DNA of 64,000 nt from NCBI GenBank assembly GCA_900546915.1, contig UREY01000001.1:62001-126000 (forward strand). The letters run 5' to 3'. The DNA is from an uncultured Eubacteriales bacterium. Lineage in GTDB: Bacteria; Bacillota; Clostridia; Oscillospirales; Oscillospiraceae. The notes beneath the pieces were generated by a model. That model was not told the DNA's origin and made no database searches. It worked only from the letters and a program-made list of their open reading frames with translations. Shown here one piece after another: positions 8,807 through 17,168 of the stretch (positions are counted from its first letter, which is position 1; the number at the start of each line of letters is the position of its first letter). The position numbers and the translations under genes were made by a program.

Positions 8807-9160
8807 ATGCTGTTCATTTGCTACCCCAAGTGTAGTACCTGCAAAAAAGCAAAGGCTTTTTTGGACGCGCACAAAATTTCATATACGGTTCGCGATATTC
8901 AATCGGAGAATCCGACGCTGGAAGAACTGCGGGACTGGTGGAAAATCAGCGGTTTCCCTCTACGCCGTTTTTTTAACACCAGCGGACTGCAATATCGGGC
9001 GTTGGATTTAAAGAACCGGCTTCCGGAAATGACAGAGGAAGAGCAGTTGGCGCTTTTGGCGACCGACGGCATGTTGGTAAAACGGCCGGTTCTCGTACTG
9101 GAAAACCGGGTTTTTCTGGGCTTTCGCCAAGAAGAGTGGGCAGCTGCGTTGCTCCCATGA
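8807..9160 (+). CDS. Spx/ArsC-family thioredoxin-fold protein
   Basis: 117 residues from the ATG at 8807, which has GGAGG 8 bases upstream. The N terminus carries CYPKCSTCKKA, giving a C-x2-C pair at residues 9 and 12, and the C-terminal part has the RP-V-L segment typical of this family. Members are either arsenate-reductase-like or Spx-like regulators of RNA polymerase; the sequence alone does not separate the two here. It lies in the same plus-strand run as the two-component genes and the dihydrouridine synthase. Confidence 0.85.
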   Translation: MLFICYPKCSTCKKAKAFLDAHKISYTVRDIQSENPTLEELRDWWKISGFPLRRFFNTSGLQYRALDLKNRLPEMTEEEQLALLATDGMLVKRPVLVLENRVFLGFRQEEWAAALLP

Positions 9161-9170
9161 GGAGATATTC

Positions 9171-10112
9171 ATGCACTATTATTTTGCCCCCATGGAGGGG
9201 ATTACAACGGCCCTATACCGCCGTATCCATCATCACTTTTTTCCGGGAATTTGTCAATACTATACACCTTTCTTGGCGCCCGCAAGAGCGCACGTTTTCT
9301 CCCAACGTGAATTGCAGGAGATTCTTCCGCAGTACCAGGTGGGGATTCCCCTAGTTCCGCAGCTTTTAACAAAATCATCGGAGGATTTTATCTGGGCGGC
9401 ACAGGAACTGGCTGCTATGGGATATCGAGAGGTCAATTTAAACCTGGGATGTCCCTCCGGAACTGTGGTCGCAAAGGGAAGAGGCTCCGGAATGCTGGCA
9501 GATTTAGAATCTTTGGCTCGCTTTTTAGACCGGATTTTTGGAAGTCTGCCGGACATACGAATATCGATTAAGACGCGCTTAGGCCTGACAGACGAGGAGG
9601 AATTTCCCCGTCTGTTAGAGCTATATAACCAATATCCCATATGGGAATTAACCGTCCATCCCCGGGTCTGTAAGGATTTTTACCGAAATCCGATCCGAGA
9701 GCAAGCGTTTGCCTATGCGGTCAAGCAGAGTCAAAATCCGCTTTGCTACAATGGTGATTTGAGGACAGAGGCAGACTGTGATTGGCTGCAAAAGCAATAT
9801 CCATCGGTTTCTGCAGCCATGCTGGGCCGCGGTTTGGTGGCGGACCCCGGTCTGGTCAGCCGCTTACAAGGGGATGCCGCTGTGGAGCGGAGTCGTCTAA
9901 AAGAATTTCATGATGCGCTTTACGATGGCTATTGTAAGCAGTATCAAAATCCGGGAAATGCACTTATGCGGATGAAAGAACTTTGGTCCTATATGATCCG
10001 GCAATTTCCAAATCCAGAACAGAATTGGAAAAGATTGAGAAAGTGCACCCGTCCCGGGCAATATGAGGCAGTTGTGCAGGGGCTGTTTGCTTCTTTGCAA
10101 GCTGGCGTATAA
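9171..10112 (+). CDS. tRNA-dihydrouridine synthase
   Basis: 313 residues, the normal Dus length. The FMN-binding TIM barrel starts with FAPMEGIT. The catalytic cysteine is C94 in NLGCPSGTVVAKGRGSGM. The enzyme reduces specific uridines in tRNA using NADPH. Which position it modifies cannot be told. The ATG at 9171 has GAGGAGATATTC upstream. The next gene begins 10 bases after its stop. Confidence 0.93.
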   Translation: MHYYFAPMEGITTALYRRIHHHFFPGICQYYTPFLAPARAHVFSQRELQEILPQYQVGIPLVPQLLTKSSEDFIWAAQELAAMGYREVNLNLGCPSGTVVAKGRGSGMLADLESLARFLDRIFGSLPDIRISIKTRLGLTDEEEFPRLLELYNQYPIWELTVHPRVCKDFYRNPIREQAFAYAVKQSQNPLCYNGDLRTEADCDWLQKQYPSVSAAMLGRGLVADPGLVSRLQGDAAVERSRLKEFHDALYDGYCKQYQNPGNALMRMKELWSYMIRQFPNPEQNWKRLRKCTRPGQYEAVVQGLFASLQAGV

Positions 10113-10122
10113 AGGAGAAATG

Positions 10123-10704
10123 ATGTTGGACAAGTATGTTGTATTTGACGTGGAAACGCCAAATTCATTTAATGATCGTATGAGTGCCATTGGAATTGTC
10201 GTTGTAGAAGATGGGCGCATTGTGGAAGAGTTCTCTACATTGGTGAATCCGGAAGCCAAGTTTCACAGCTTTCACATGCAACTTACCGGAATCACACCAG
10301 AGGATGTAAAATCCGCTCCGACCTTTCCGGAGCTGTGGCTTGCAATAGAGCCCCTATTCCGTGATCGGTTATGCATTGCCCACAATGCCCCGTTTGATAT
10401 GAGTGTGTTGGCGAAATGTTTGCAGCATTACCAGATTTCTTGGCGGGAATCGGCGGATTATGCCTGCACCTGTCAGATGGGACGGCGTTGCTGCCCGGAA
10501 CTGCCGAATCATAAACTCAACACCATGTGTAACCATCTGGGAATCCCACTGGATCATCACCGTGCAGGAAGTGACAGCCGGGCTTGCGGGGCATTGTTGC
10601 TGCACTATCTGCGTTGTGGGATGGACGTCGCGCCGTTTATCCGCCGCTACGATTTGCTTCGTGCACGTACGATATCAAAACACGTCGTCGGGAGGGGCGT
10701 CTGA
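10123..10704 (+). CDS. DNA polymerase III epsilon-like 3'-5' exonuclease (DEDD family)
   Basis: 193 residues from the ATG at 10123, with AAAGGAG 5 bases upstream; an ATG immediately before it is the alternative. The exonuclease I motif FDVETP, the later ITPEDV and HNAPFDMSVL (motif II), and the H-x4-D region (HHRAGSDSRACG, motif III) identify a DnaQ-like domain over the whole length. Such small single-domain proteins act in DNA repair or RNA trimming. It precedes a MutT gene and may share a transcript with it. Confidence 0.88.
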   Translation: MLDKYVVFDVETPNSFNDRMSAIGIVVVEDGRIVEEFSTLVNPEAKFHSFHMQLTGITPEDVKSAPTFPELWLAIEPLFRDRLCIAHNAPFDMSVLAKCLQHYQISWRESADYACTCQMGRRCCPELPNHKLNTMCNHLGIPLDHHRAGSDSRACGALLLHYLRCGMDVAPFIRRYDLLRARTISKHVVGRGV

Positions 10705-10706
10705 AA

Positions 10707-11099
10707 ATGCAGGTGACAGAAGTGGTGGCTGCCCTCATTTGGGATAACGGGAAATTCATGATTTGCCAGCGCCCACCGCATAAAATGCGGGGCATGCTAT
10801 GGGAGTTTGTAGGCGGAAAAGTAGAGCCGGGAGAGTCCAAGGAGGAAGCGCTGGTGCGGGAGTGCCGGGAGGAACTGGACGTCGGAATATCTGTAGGGAA
10901 TCCGTTTATAGAGGTAACTCATGCATATCCGGATTTGACCGTACATCTCACCTTGTTTCATGCAGAAATTCTGCATGGGGTGCCAAAAAAACTGGAGCAT
11001 CTAGATATCCGCTGGATCACACCGAAGGAAATTTCACAATATGCCTTTTGCCCGGCAGATGCCGTAATTCTTCAGGCAATCCAAAAAATGCATCAATAG
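10707..11099 (+). CDS. NUDIX hydrolase, MutT-like 8-oxo-dGTP pyrophosphatase
   Basis: 130 residues from the ATG at 10707, preceded by GGGAGGGG and starting 2 bases after the exonuclease stop. The NUDIX box G-x5-E-x7-REVEEL-x-E-E is visible as GGKVEPGESKEEALVRECREEL. The family cleaves nucleoside diphosphate derivatives, in this subgroup typically 8-oxo-dGTP, which sanitises the nucleotide pool. Residues after the box (KKLEHLDIRWITPKEI) fit MutT. The substrate is inferred from family, not from visible residues. Confidence 0.9.
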   Translation: MQVTEVVAALIWDNGKFMICQRPPHKMRGMLWEFVGGKVEPGESKEEALVRECREELDVGISVGNPFIEVTHAYPDLTVHLTLFHAEILHGVPKKLEHLDIRWITPKEISQYAFCPADAVILQAIQKMHQ

Positions 11100-11133
11100 C
11101 AAATTACGTTATGCAGAAAGGGGATTACATACC

Positions 11134-12207
11134 GTGTTGGCGTATACCTATGTAGGGAAGGGTGATTTTCGTTTGCAGGAAAAGCCCGTGCCGGTTTTAC
11201 AGCATGAGCAGGATGCCATTGTAAAAGTCACTTTAGCCAGTATTTGCACCAGCGACCTGCATATCAAATACGGCTCTGTTCCGCAAGCCGTACCGGGCAT
11301 CACAGTGGGACACGAAATGGTCGGTGTGGTATCAGACGTGGGACCTGGCGTTTCAAAGCTTCATCCCGGAGATCGCGTGGCAGTGAATGTAGAGACCTTT
11401 TGCGGCTCTTGCTTTTTTTGCCGGCATGGATGGGTCAATAATTGTACGGATCCAAACGGCGGCTGGAGCCTGGGGTGCCGCATCGACGGGGGACAGGCTG
11501 AGTATGTTCGCGTGCCCTATGCCAACCAGGGCTTGACGCCAATTCCCAAACAAGTTACAGACGTACAAGCGCTTTTTGTAGGGGATATCCTGGCAACCGG
11601 TTTTTGGGCTGCGCGTATTTCGGAAATTGGTCCAACGGATACGGTATTGATTCTGGGCGCCGGGCCAACCGGGATTTGTACCATGTTGTGTGCCTTGCTG
11701 GCCGGTCCAAAACAAGTGATTGTCTGTGAAAAAGATCCGGAGCGTCGCCGGTTTGTGCAGTCGCATTACCGGGAAGTTTTGACAGTTGGACCGGAGGAGG
11801 TCCTGGAGACCGTTTTAGAAAACAGCGAGCACGGCGGCGCTGACGTTGTATTAGAAGTAGCCGGATCGGAAGATACGTTCCGCCTGGCTTGGCAATGCGC
11901 CCGGCCCAACGCAGTCGTTACCATTGTGGCGCTGTATGACAAGCCTCAACAGCTTCCTCTTCCGGACATGTATGGGAAAAATCTGACATTCCGGACAGGC
12001 GGTGTCGATGGATGTGATTGTGAAAAAATTCTCTCTCTGATTGCAAATGGAAAACTGGATACAGCACCTCTGATTACACATTTTTACCCACTACGCGATA
12101 TTTCCGCTGCCTACGATTTATTTGAACACAGAATGGATCATGTGATGAAGGTCGGGATTATTCCAGACGATTCATGTGAGTCCGGATTTTTTGGCGTGCG
12201 CAAATGA
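11134..12207 (+). CDS. Zinc-dependent medium-chain alcohol dehydrogenase
   Basis: 357 residues from a GTG at 11134 with AAAGGGG upstream. The catalytic zinc region (TSDLHIKYG, GHEMVG) and structural zinc cysteines (CGSCFFCRHGWVNNC) are both present, and the NAD(P) Rossmann motif is LILGAGPTGIC. The family oxidises alcohols or polyols. The substrate is not evident. It is the last gene of the plus-strand run, and a convergent hairpin follows. Confidence 0.9.
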   Translation: MLAYTYVGKGDFRLQEKPVPVLQHEQDAIVKVTLASICTSDLHIKYGSVPQAVPGITVGHEMVGVVSDVGPGVSKLHPGDRVAVNVETFCGSCFFCRHGWVNNCTDPNGGWSLGCRIDGGQAEYVRVPYANQGLTPIPKQVTDVQALFVGDILATGFWAARISEIGPTDTVLILGAGPTGICTMLCALLAGPKQVIVCEKDPERRRFVQSHYREVLTVGPEEVLETVLENSEHGGADVVLEVAGSEDTFRLAWQCARPNAVVTIVALYDKPQQLPLPDMYGKNLTFRTGGVDGCDCEKILSLIANGKLDTAPLITHFYPLRDISAAYDLFEHRMDHVMKVGIIPDDSCESGFFGVRK

Positions 12208-12208
12208 A

Positions 12209-12240
12209 ACCGCCGTGCATCTGCTGGCAAGCACGGCGGT
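12209..12240. terminator. Convergent hairpin between the dehydrogenase and cotJC
   Basis: ACCGCCGTGC and GCACGGCGGT form a 10-bp stem with a 12-base loop. T-runs are weak, but the position fits a shared terminator for both converging genes. Confidence 0.55.
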
Positions 12241-12261
12241 CGGAATGGCATATGCTTTTGT

Positions 12262-12858
12262 TTACATATCAATTGCAGGATTCATATAGTAGACATTTTT
12301 TTGATTTAATTTTTCCCGGAGCAGCTGGCAGGCCTCGCCGAATCTTTGGAAATGCACGACCTCTCGCTCACGCAGGAATTTTATGACATCGTTCACATCC
12401 GGGTCATCGCTCAGCCGTAAGATATTGTCATAGGTGGTCCGGGCTTTCTGCTCTGCGGCTAAATCCTCCGTCAAATCAGTCATGGGGTCGCCTTTGACCG
12501 CGATAGAAGCAGCGGTCCAGGGGAAACCGGAAGCGGCGGTAGGATAGACGCCTGTGGTATGGTCTACGAAATACGGAGCAAAAGCGCTGTCTTGGATTTG
12601 TTTATCATTGAGATTTCGCGTAAGTTGGTGTACAATTGCGCCTACCATTTCCAAGTGCCCCAGCTCCTCGGTACCGATATCGGTCAGCAGGCCTTTTAAT
12701 TCGTCGAACGGCATGGAGAAACGCTGGGATAGATAGCGTAGCGAGGCTCCAAGTTCACCGTCCGGACCACCGTATTGAGAGATGATAATGGAAGCCAGGC
12801 GTGGATTGGGCCGTTTAATTTTTACAGGGTATTGCAGCTTTTTTTGGTATAAAAACAT
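12262..12858 (-). CDS. cotJC: Spore coat manganese-catalase-like protein CotJC
   Basis: 198 residues. The ferritin-like helices have metal-ligand glutamates and histidines in EELGHLEMVG and EREVVHFQRFGEA. CotJC of spore formers is a manganese catalase homologue carried in the spore coat. It is preceded by GAGGTAGGCGC and lies 14 bases downstream of the CotJA-CotJB fusion gene, so the pair forms an operon like cotJABC. Confidence 0.9.
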   Translation of the reverse strand: MFLYQKKLQYPVKIKRPNPRLASIIISQYGGPDGELGASLRYLSQRFSMPFDELKGLLTDIGTEELGHLEMVGAIVHQLTRNLNDKQIQDSAFAPYFVDHTTGVYPTAASGFPWTAASIAVKGDPMTDLTEDLAAEQKARTTYDNILRLSDDPDVNDVIKFLREREVVHFQRFGEACQLLREKLNQKNVYYMNPAIDM

Positions 12859-12872
12859 ATGCGCCTACCTCC

Positions 12873-13340
12873 TCAATCCTGGTTTCCCTGGTAATCCCAG
12901 GGCCATGGGTCATCCAGCCACTTGTACCGGTCTCCCTCGGTGCGGTTGGTGTGGTTCAAAGGGCCGTACTTCTGCACGTAAGTTTCCACGCCTTTGTGAT
13001 ACAGCTCCTGATAAGCCTGATAAAGCTCCAGAGCCTCCCGGTCTTCCCGATGTGTGTCCAGGTACAGCGCCAACTCCTGAATTGCAAAGGCCAAAGCCTG
13101 CAGCTCATGCATGGGCGTGTCGGACTTTTCTGTGTTGTTTACCATCCCCATGAATGGTAAGTCCAGTCCAGGGAACAAGGTCCCGCGAACTAATCCACGC
13201 CGGGCCTCATATTTGGGAGATTCTTCCTGCTGAAACGGAACGTAGGGATTGGCTAAGGGCGCGCAGCTGGGCAGCCGGCCCTCCCCGGGTTGGGCGCACG
13301 CGGGTCGATGGCGCTGCGGCATGGGTTTCATTTCTTCCAA
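12873..13340 (-). CDS. CotJA-CotJB fusion, spore coat protein
   Basis: 155 residues starting with TTG at 13340, which has AAAAGGAGGA about 9 bases upstream; an ATG at 13331 is the alternative. Residues about 28-68 match the CotJA domain (NPYVPFQQEE, then LVRGTLFPGLDLPF). Residues about 78-150 match CotJB (LAFAIQELALYLDTHREDREAL, ending KWLDDPWPWDYQG). In Bacillus subtilis cotJA and cotJB are separate genes; here one reading frame holds both, followed by cotJC. Spore coat function is known from the family. Confidence 0.83.
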   Translation of the reverse strand: MEEMKPMPQRHRPACAQPGEGRLPSCAPLANPYVPFQQEESPKYEARRGLVRGTLFPGLDLPFMGMVNNTEKSDTPMHELQALAFAIQELALYLDTHREDREALELYQAYQELYHKGVETYVQKYGPLNHTNRTEGDRYKWLDDPWPWDYQGNQD

Positions 13341-13483
13341 TGAGAATTCCTCCTTTTCCTTACTGCCAAAGAATACGGAACAGAGTCGTTCCGGCTCATT
13401 CTATGCGTTCCTGAGTCGTACGGTTCAAAACGTATGAGAATAGCTGCCGGACAGGCAGCATAGCTTGAAAAGGGGGTGGGAAG

Positions 13484-14209
13484 ATGGATTTTTTAAAGCG
13501 GTTTCTCAGGAAATACTTCATGGTGTATCTGCTGGTGGTCAGCCTGTTTATCGGGTCTGCGGCCCTGATGACCAGGACGGTAACTGCAATTGCAGAAGCG
13601 CTTCCAATTCCACGCAACACGACAATCGTCATCGATCCGGGGCATGGCGGTGAAGATGGAGGCGCCACTTCCTGCACCGGCGTCCTGGAAAGTCAGTTGA
13701 ATTTGGAAATCTCTTTACGTCTGCGTGATTTACTGCATTTTCTAGGATATCAAACCAAAATGATACGCACTACAGATACGGCTGTTTACACCAATGGAAC
13801 AACCATATCGGAAAAGAAGATCTCGGATCTGAAGCACCGGGTGGAACTTGTCAATGAGACTGCAAATGCATTGCTGCTGAGTATCCACCAAAATCAATTC
13901 TCCGATGGACGGTACAGTGGCGCACAGGTATTCTATGCGCCGACTGCGGGCAGTCAGGATTTCGCCCAGTTGACGCAGTCCCTTTTGATTTCCTCTTTGA
14001 ATCCAAAGAGTAAGCGGGCTTGCAAGCCGGCCGAATCGGTGTACTTGATGCAGCATATTCAATGTACCGGAATTCTGGTAGAATGCGGTTTTCTTTCCAA
14101 CAGCCAAGAGGAGGCCAATTTGCGGACGCCGGAATATCAAAAGAAACTATGCTGTGTGATTGCAAGCGCCGCAGATGCGTTCTTGACGCAAGAGGGGAAT
14201 ATGGTATAA
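13484..14209 (+). CDS. cwlD: N-acetylmuramoyl-L-alanine amidase CwlD
   Basis: 241 residues with an N-terminal membrane segment (about 10-35) and an amidase_3 domain. Zinc and catalytic residues are visible in DPGHGGEDGGA (His), QLNLEISLRLRD (Glu), LSIHQNQF (His) and VECGFLSN (Glu). CwlD is required in spore formers to make muramic delta-lactam in the spore cortex. The gene is divergent from cotJAB. The last codons contain a promoter for the downstream gene. Confidence 0.88.
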   Translation: MDFLKRFLRKYFMVYLLVVSLFIGSAALMTRTVTAIAEALPIPRNTTIVIDPGHGGEDGGATSCTGVLESQLNLEISLRLRDLLHFLGYQTKMIRTTDTAVYTNGTTISEKKISDLKHRVELVNETANALLLSIHQNQFSDGRYSGAQVFYAPTAGSQDFAQLTQSLLISSLNPKSKRACKPAESVYLMQHIQCTGILVECGFLSNSQEEANLRTPEYQKKLCCVIASAADAFLTQEGNMV

Positions 14210-14210
14210 T
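14183..14210 (+). promoter_or_regulatory. Promoter inside the 3' end of cwlD
   Basis: TTGACG at 14183-14188 and TATAAT at 14205-14210 are separated by 16 bp and overlap the last codons and stop of cwlD. It likely drives the MazG-like gene and radA in vegetative cells. Confidence 0.6.
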
Positions 14211-14262
14211 AGCAGCAGGTTTTTCAAATAGAAGAATGATACCAAAGAAAGTGTGGTTGCGG

Positions 14263-14652
14263 ATGCAGGATATTACCGTCTCCCAAATGATGCAGATGCA
14301 AATGGAATTATACCGACTCCATGAGGGGTCCTGGTCTCCCATGGAACCGCAATATGGCCGGGATTTTTTCCTATGGATGATAGAAGAGATCGGAGAAGCG
14401 GTTGCCGTTATTAAGAAAAAAGGAGATGCCGCAATTGTTTCGGAACCAGGAGTCCGGTCGGTATTTCTGGAAGAAATGGCAGATGTGCTGATGTATTATA
14501 CGGAGATTCTCCTGCGATACGGCGTGACCCCGGAAGAAATTGCTGAGGCGTATTTCGAAAAGCATAATCGAAACATGGGACGGGATTATCAAAAGGAGTA
14601 TGAAACGGCATTTCAAACCCAACCGTCTGCAGAGCGCCGGAAAGGGGAGTAG
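14263..14652 (+). CDS. MazG-like nucleotide pyrophosphohydrolase
   Basis: 129 residues from the ATG at 14263, with a weak AAGAAAG upstream; an in-frame ATG at 14236 would add 9 residues, so the start is uncertain. The E-E-x2-E and E-x3-D metal motifs are visible as MIEEIGEAVAVIKKKG and FLEEMADVLMYYTEIL. All-alpha MazG-type enzymes hydrolyse nucleoside triphosphates to monophosphates and pyrophosphate. It lies 6 bases upstream of radA. Confidence 0.82.
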   Translation: MQDITVSQMMQMQMELYRLHEGSWSPMEPQYGRDFFLWMIEEIGEAVAVIKKKGDAAIVSEPGVRSVFLEEMADVLMYYTEILLRYGVTPEEIAEAYFEKHNRNMGRDYQKEYETAFQTQPSAERRKGE

Positions 14653-14658
14653 ACGGGA

Positions 14659-16023
14659 ATGGCAAAGACCAAAACAGTTTTTTATTGTACGGCCTGCGGG
14701 AATGAAACACCGAAATGGCAGGGCCGCTGCCCGGCATGCGGAGCTTGGAACACCATGGCCGAGTATACGGAAAAACCGACGCAGGCTGGGAAAAGCCGGG
14801 TTATGCCGGCATCCGACGGTAGCCGCAAGCCCAAGACCCTCTCAGAGGTTGACATTCAGACGGAGATCCGCTTCTCCACTGGAATGGGAGAGCTGGACCG
14901 TGTTTTGGGCGGCGGCGCAGTGGATGGGTCGTTGGTGCTGGTGGGCGGCGCACCCGGTATCGGAAAATCCACACTTTTGCTGCAAATTTGTGCATGCTTA
15001 TGTCAAAACCGGCGAGTTTTATATATCTCCGGTGAGGAAAGTGAACGGCAATTAAAGCTGCGCGCCCAGCGGCTCCAGGTACAGTCGGATCGGCTTTTCG
15101 TTTTATCCGAAACCCGATTGGGAGAAGTTTTAGGGGCCGTGGAGGAAAGTCGTCCGGATATACTCATCGCCGATTCGATCCAGACTCTGTACAACGAGGA
15201 AAATGAATCGACTCCCGGCAGTGTCTCACAGGTAAAGGACTGTACCATGGCGATGATGCAGCTGGCAAAGGGAAAGAAAATCACCGTTTTTGTGGTGGGT
15301 CATATCAATAAGGAAGGCGCCATTGCCGGTCCGAAGGTCCTGGAGCATATGGTAGATTGCGTTTTATATTTTGAAGGGGATCGCAATGGCACCTACCGCC
15401 TGTTGCGGGCGGTGAAAAACCGGTTTGGTTCCACCAATGAGATCGGTGTTTTTGAGATGGGCGATGGCGGACTGCGGGAGGTACCAAACCCGTCTGAAAT
15501 GCTGCTGTCCGGCAGGCCGCAACACGCACCGGGCACGTGTGTAGCCTGCATCATGGAGGGAACTCGTCCGCTTTTAGCCGAGGTCCAAGCGCTGGTTACA
15601 AAAACTACGTTTAATGTCCCCAGAAGGACTGCAAATGGTTTTGACTATAACCGTGCCGTCCTGCTATTGGCCGTCCTGGAAAAACGCGGTGGGCTTCATT
15701 TGGGGACCTTCGACGGTTATATCAATGTAGTTGGCGGACTGTCTCTGGATGAGCCGGCGGCTGATTTGCCGGTGGCGTTGGCGGTCGCCTCCAGCTATCG
15801 GGATAAGCCGGTGGCGCAGGATTTGGCGGCCGTAGGTGAGATCGGGCTGGCAGGGGAGGTGCGCGCAGTTTCTCACTTGTCTCTCCGCCTTGGGGAAATT
15901 GCTCGCTTGGGCTTTACCCGATGCATCATACCAAGGAGCGGAACCGAGGCAATGGAGGCTCCAAATGGTCTCGAGTTGATTCGGGTGCGCAATGTTCGAG
16001 AAGCGATTGAATTTGCTCTTTAA
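14659..16023 (+). CDS. radA: DNA repair protein RadA (branch migration)
   Basis: 454 residues. An N-terminal C4 zinc finger (CTACGNETPKWQGRCPACGAW), a RecA-like ATPase core with Walker A GGAPGIGKST, the RadA-specific KNRFG motif (near residue 250), and a C-terminal Lon-like domain. RadA drives branch migration of recombination intermediates. Its length equals that of the family. A strong terminator follows. Confidence 0.95.
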   Translation: MAKTKTVFYCTACGNETPKWQGRCPACGAWNTMAEYTEKPTQAGKSRVMPASDGSRKPKTLSEVDIQTEIRFSTGMGELDRVLGGGAVDGSLVLVGGAPGIGKSTLLLQICACLCQNRRVLYISGEESERQLKLRAQRLQVQSDRLFVLSETRLGEVLGAVEESRPDILIADSIQTLYNEENESTPGSVSQVKDCTMAMMQLAKGKKITVFVVGHINKEGAIAGPKVLEHMVDCVLYFEGDRNGTYRLLRAVKNRFGSTNEIGVFEMGDGGLREVPNPSEMLLSGRPQHAPGTCVACIMEGTRPLLAEVQALVTKTTFNVPRRTANGFDYNRAVLLLAVLEKRGGLHLGTFDGYINVVGGLSLDEPAADLPVALAVASSYRDKPVAQDLAAVGEIGLAGEVRAVSHLSLRLGEIARLGFTRCIIPRSGTEAMEAPNGLELIRVRNVREAIEFAL

Positions 16024-16030
16024 ACCGGTT

Positions 16031-16066
16031 CAGACGCAGCGCTGCAATCGTTGCGTCTGTTTTTTC
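16031..16066 (+). terminator. Terminator after radA
   Basis: CAGACGCA and TGCGTCTG form a stem and are followed by a run of seven T. Confidence 0.87.
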
Positions 16067-16087
16067 TTCAGAATGGTAAAAATGCGC

Positions 16088-16118
16088 TTGACTCTCACAC
16101 CATGAGAGGGCTTATAAT
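16088..16118 (+). promoter_or_regulatory. MerR-type promoter with operator dyad
   Basis: TTGACT (16088-16093) and TATAAT (16113-16118) have a 19-bp spacer. Inside lies an inverted repeat, CTCTCA (16092-16097) and TGAGAG (16103-16108), separated by 5 bases. This is the classical operator position for a MerR-family activator, most likely the gene 44 bp downstream acting on itself. Confidence 0.72.
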
Positions 16119-16161
16119 ATCAGTGAGCTCAACAATAACAGGCCTGTTGGAGGAAAGGAAT

Positions 16162-16977
16162 ATGCTGAAGATCGGCGAATTTTCAAAGCTGTCCCAAATC
16201 AGCATCCGGATGTTACGGCATTATGATGAGATTGGACTGTTACATCCAAAGAAGGTGGACATAGACACGGGCTATCGTCTATATGAGGAGGAGCAGCTCT
16301 TCACTGCAGGCAAAATCAGCGCCTATCGCAGTATGGGATTCGGCCTCACGGCCATAGCAGGACTATTGCATGAACCAGATCCACAAAAACTGCGGGAGAC
16401 CTTGGAGCGGCAGCAGGCCGTATTGCGGGGACAAGCAGAGGAAACAAGCCGGATGCTTCACCGCATCGAGCTGGCCATTGCGCAGCTCGGAAAGGAGAGT
16501 AATATGCCAGATTATGATGTAAGGGTGAAAGAGATTGGCCCTCGGTATGTGGCCAGTGTTCGGGCCATCCTGGAGGGCTATCATGTAGAGGGGCGCCTTT
16601 GGCATTCCTTAATGAAGGAAACCAAGGCCCAGAACCTGAAACCGGCCAGCCCATGTTTATCTGTTGCGATTTTCCACGACGGCGAGTATAAAGAACGAGA
16701 TGTAGACGTGGAAATTCAAATGACGGTGGAGGGGAAATATGACGATACCGAGCACGTTCGATTCAAGGAAGAGCCTGCCGTATGGGTCGCTTCCGCCGTT
16801 CATCACGGCAGCTATGAGGAAATCGGAGCGGCCAACGCGGCAATCGCTGCATGGATTCAAAAAAACGGTTACCAGCCTTGCGGCCCGATGTTCAATGTCT
16901 ATCATGTCGGACCCCATGAAACACAAAATCCGGACGAATGGATGACAGAGGTCTGTTTTCCGGTAAGAAGTATCTAA
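16162..16977 (+). CDS. MerR family regulator with GyrI-like ligand-binding domain
   Basis: 271 residues from the ATG at 16162 with GGAGGAAAGG upstream. Residues 1-70 are the MerR winged helix (IGEFSKLSQISIRMLRHYDE). Residues about 80-115 form a coiled coil. Residues about 118-271 are a GyrI-like domain (YDVRVKEIGPRYVASVRAIL, HHGSYEEIGAA), which binds hydrophobic cationic compounds in relatives such as BmrR. It is preceded by its own 19-bp-spacer promoter with a dyad, so autoregulation is likely. No adjacent target gene is obvious. Confidence 0.9.
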   Translation: MLKIGEFSKLSQISIRMLRHYDEIGLLHPKKVDIDTGYRLYEEEQLFTAGKISAYRSMGFGLTAIAGLLHEPDPQKLRETLERQQAVLRGQAEETSRMLHRIELAIAQLGKESNMPDYDVRVKEIGPRYVASVRAILEGYHVEGRLWHSLMKETKAQNLKPASPCLSVAIFHDGEYKERDVDVEIQMTVEGKYDDTEHVRFKEEPAVWVASAVHHGSYEEIGAANAAIAAWIQKNGYQPCGPMFNVYHVGPHETQNPDEWMTEVCFPVRSI

Positions 16978-16990
16978 ATATCTCCAGTTG

Positions 16991-17023
16991 GTACCGGGCG
17001 ACCCGAAGAGGGAAGCCCGGTAC
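16991..17023 (+). terminator. Inverted repeat after the second merR-like gene
   Basis: GTACCGGGC (16991-16999) and GCCCGGTAC (17015-17023) form a 9-bp stem with a 15-base loop. There is no T-run, so terminator function is uncertain. Confidence 0.4.
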
Positions 17024-17072
17024 GTCTACTCAGCTTTGCGCTTGAGGAGGATGGAAACCCTGGCAGGCAACG

Positions 17073-17124
17073 AACGCAACAAAATAAAAATTTTGTTGCG
17101 TTGCAAGCAGATATGTGGTATCAT
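17073..17124 (+). promoter_or_regulatory. Promoter of the tyrosine recombinase gene, overlapped by a 12-bp palindrome
   Basis: AACGCAACAAAA (17073-17084) and TTTTGTTGCGTT (17091-17102) are perfect inverted repeats around a 6-base loop. The right arm overlaps a -35-like TTGCGT (17096-17101), which is followed after 17 bp by TATCAT (17119-17124). The palindrome could be an operator. This is inference. Confidence 0.5.
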
Positions 17125-17168
17125 AGTAGCTGCCAAGATTTTGATCCTACGTTTCAGGAGGTTCCGCC

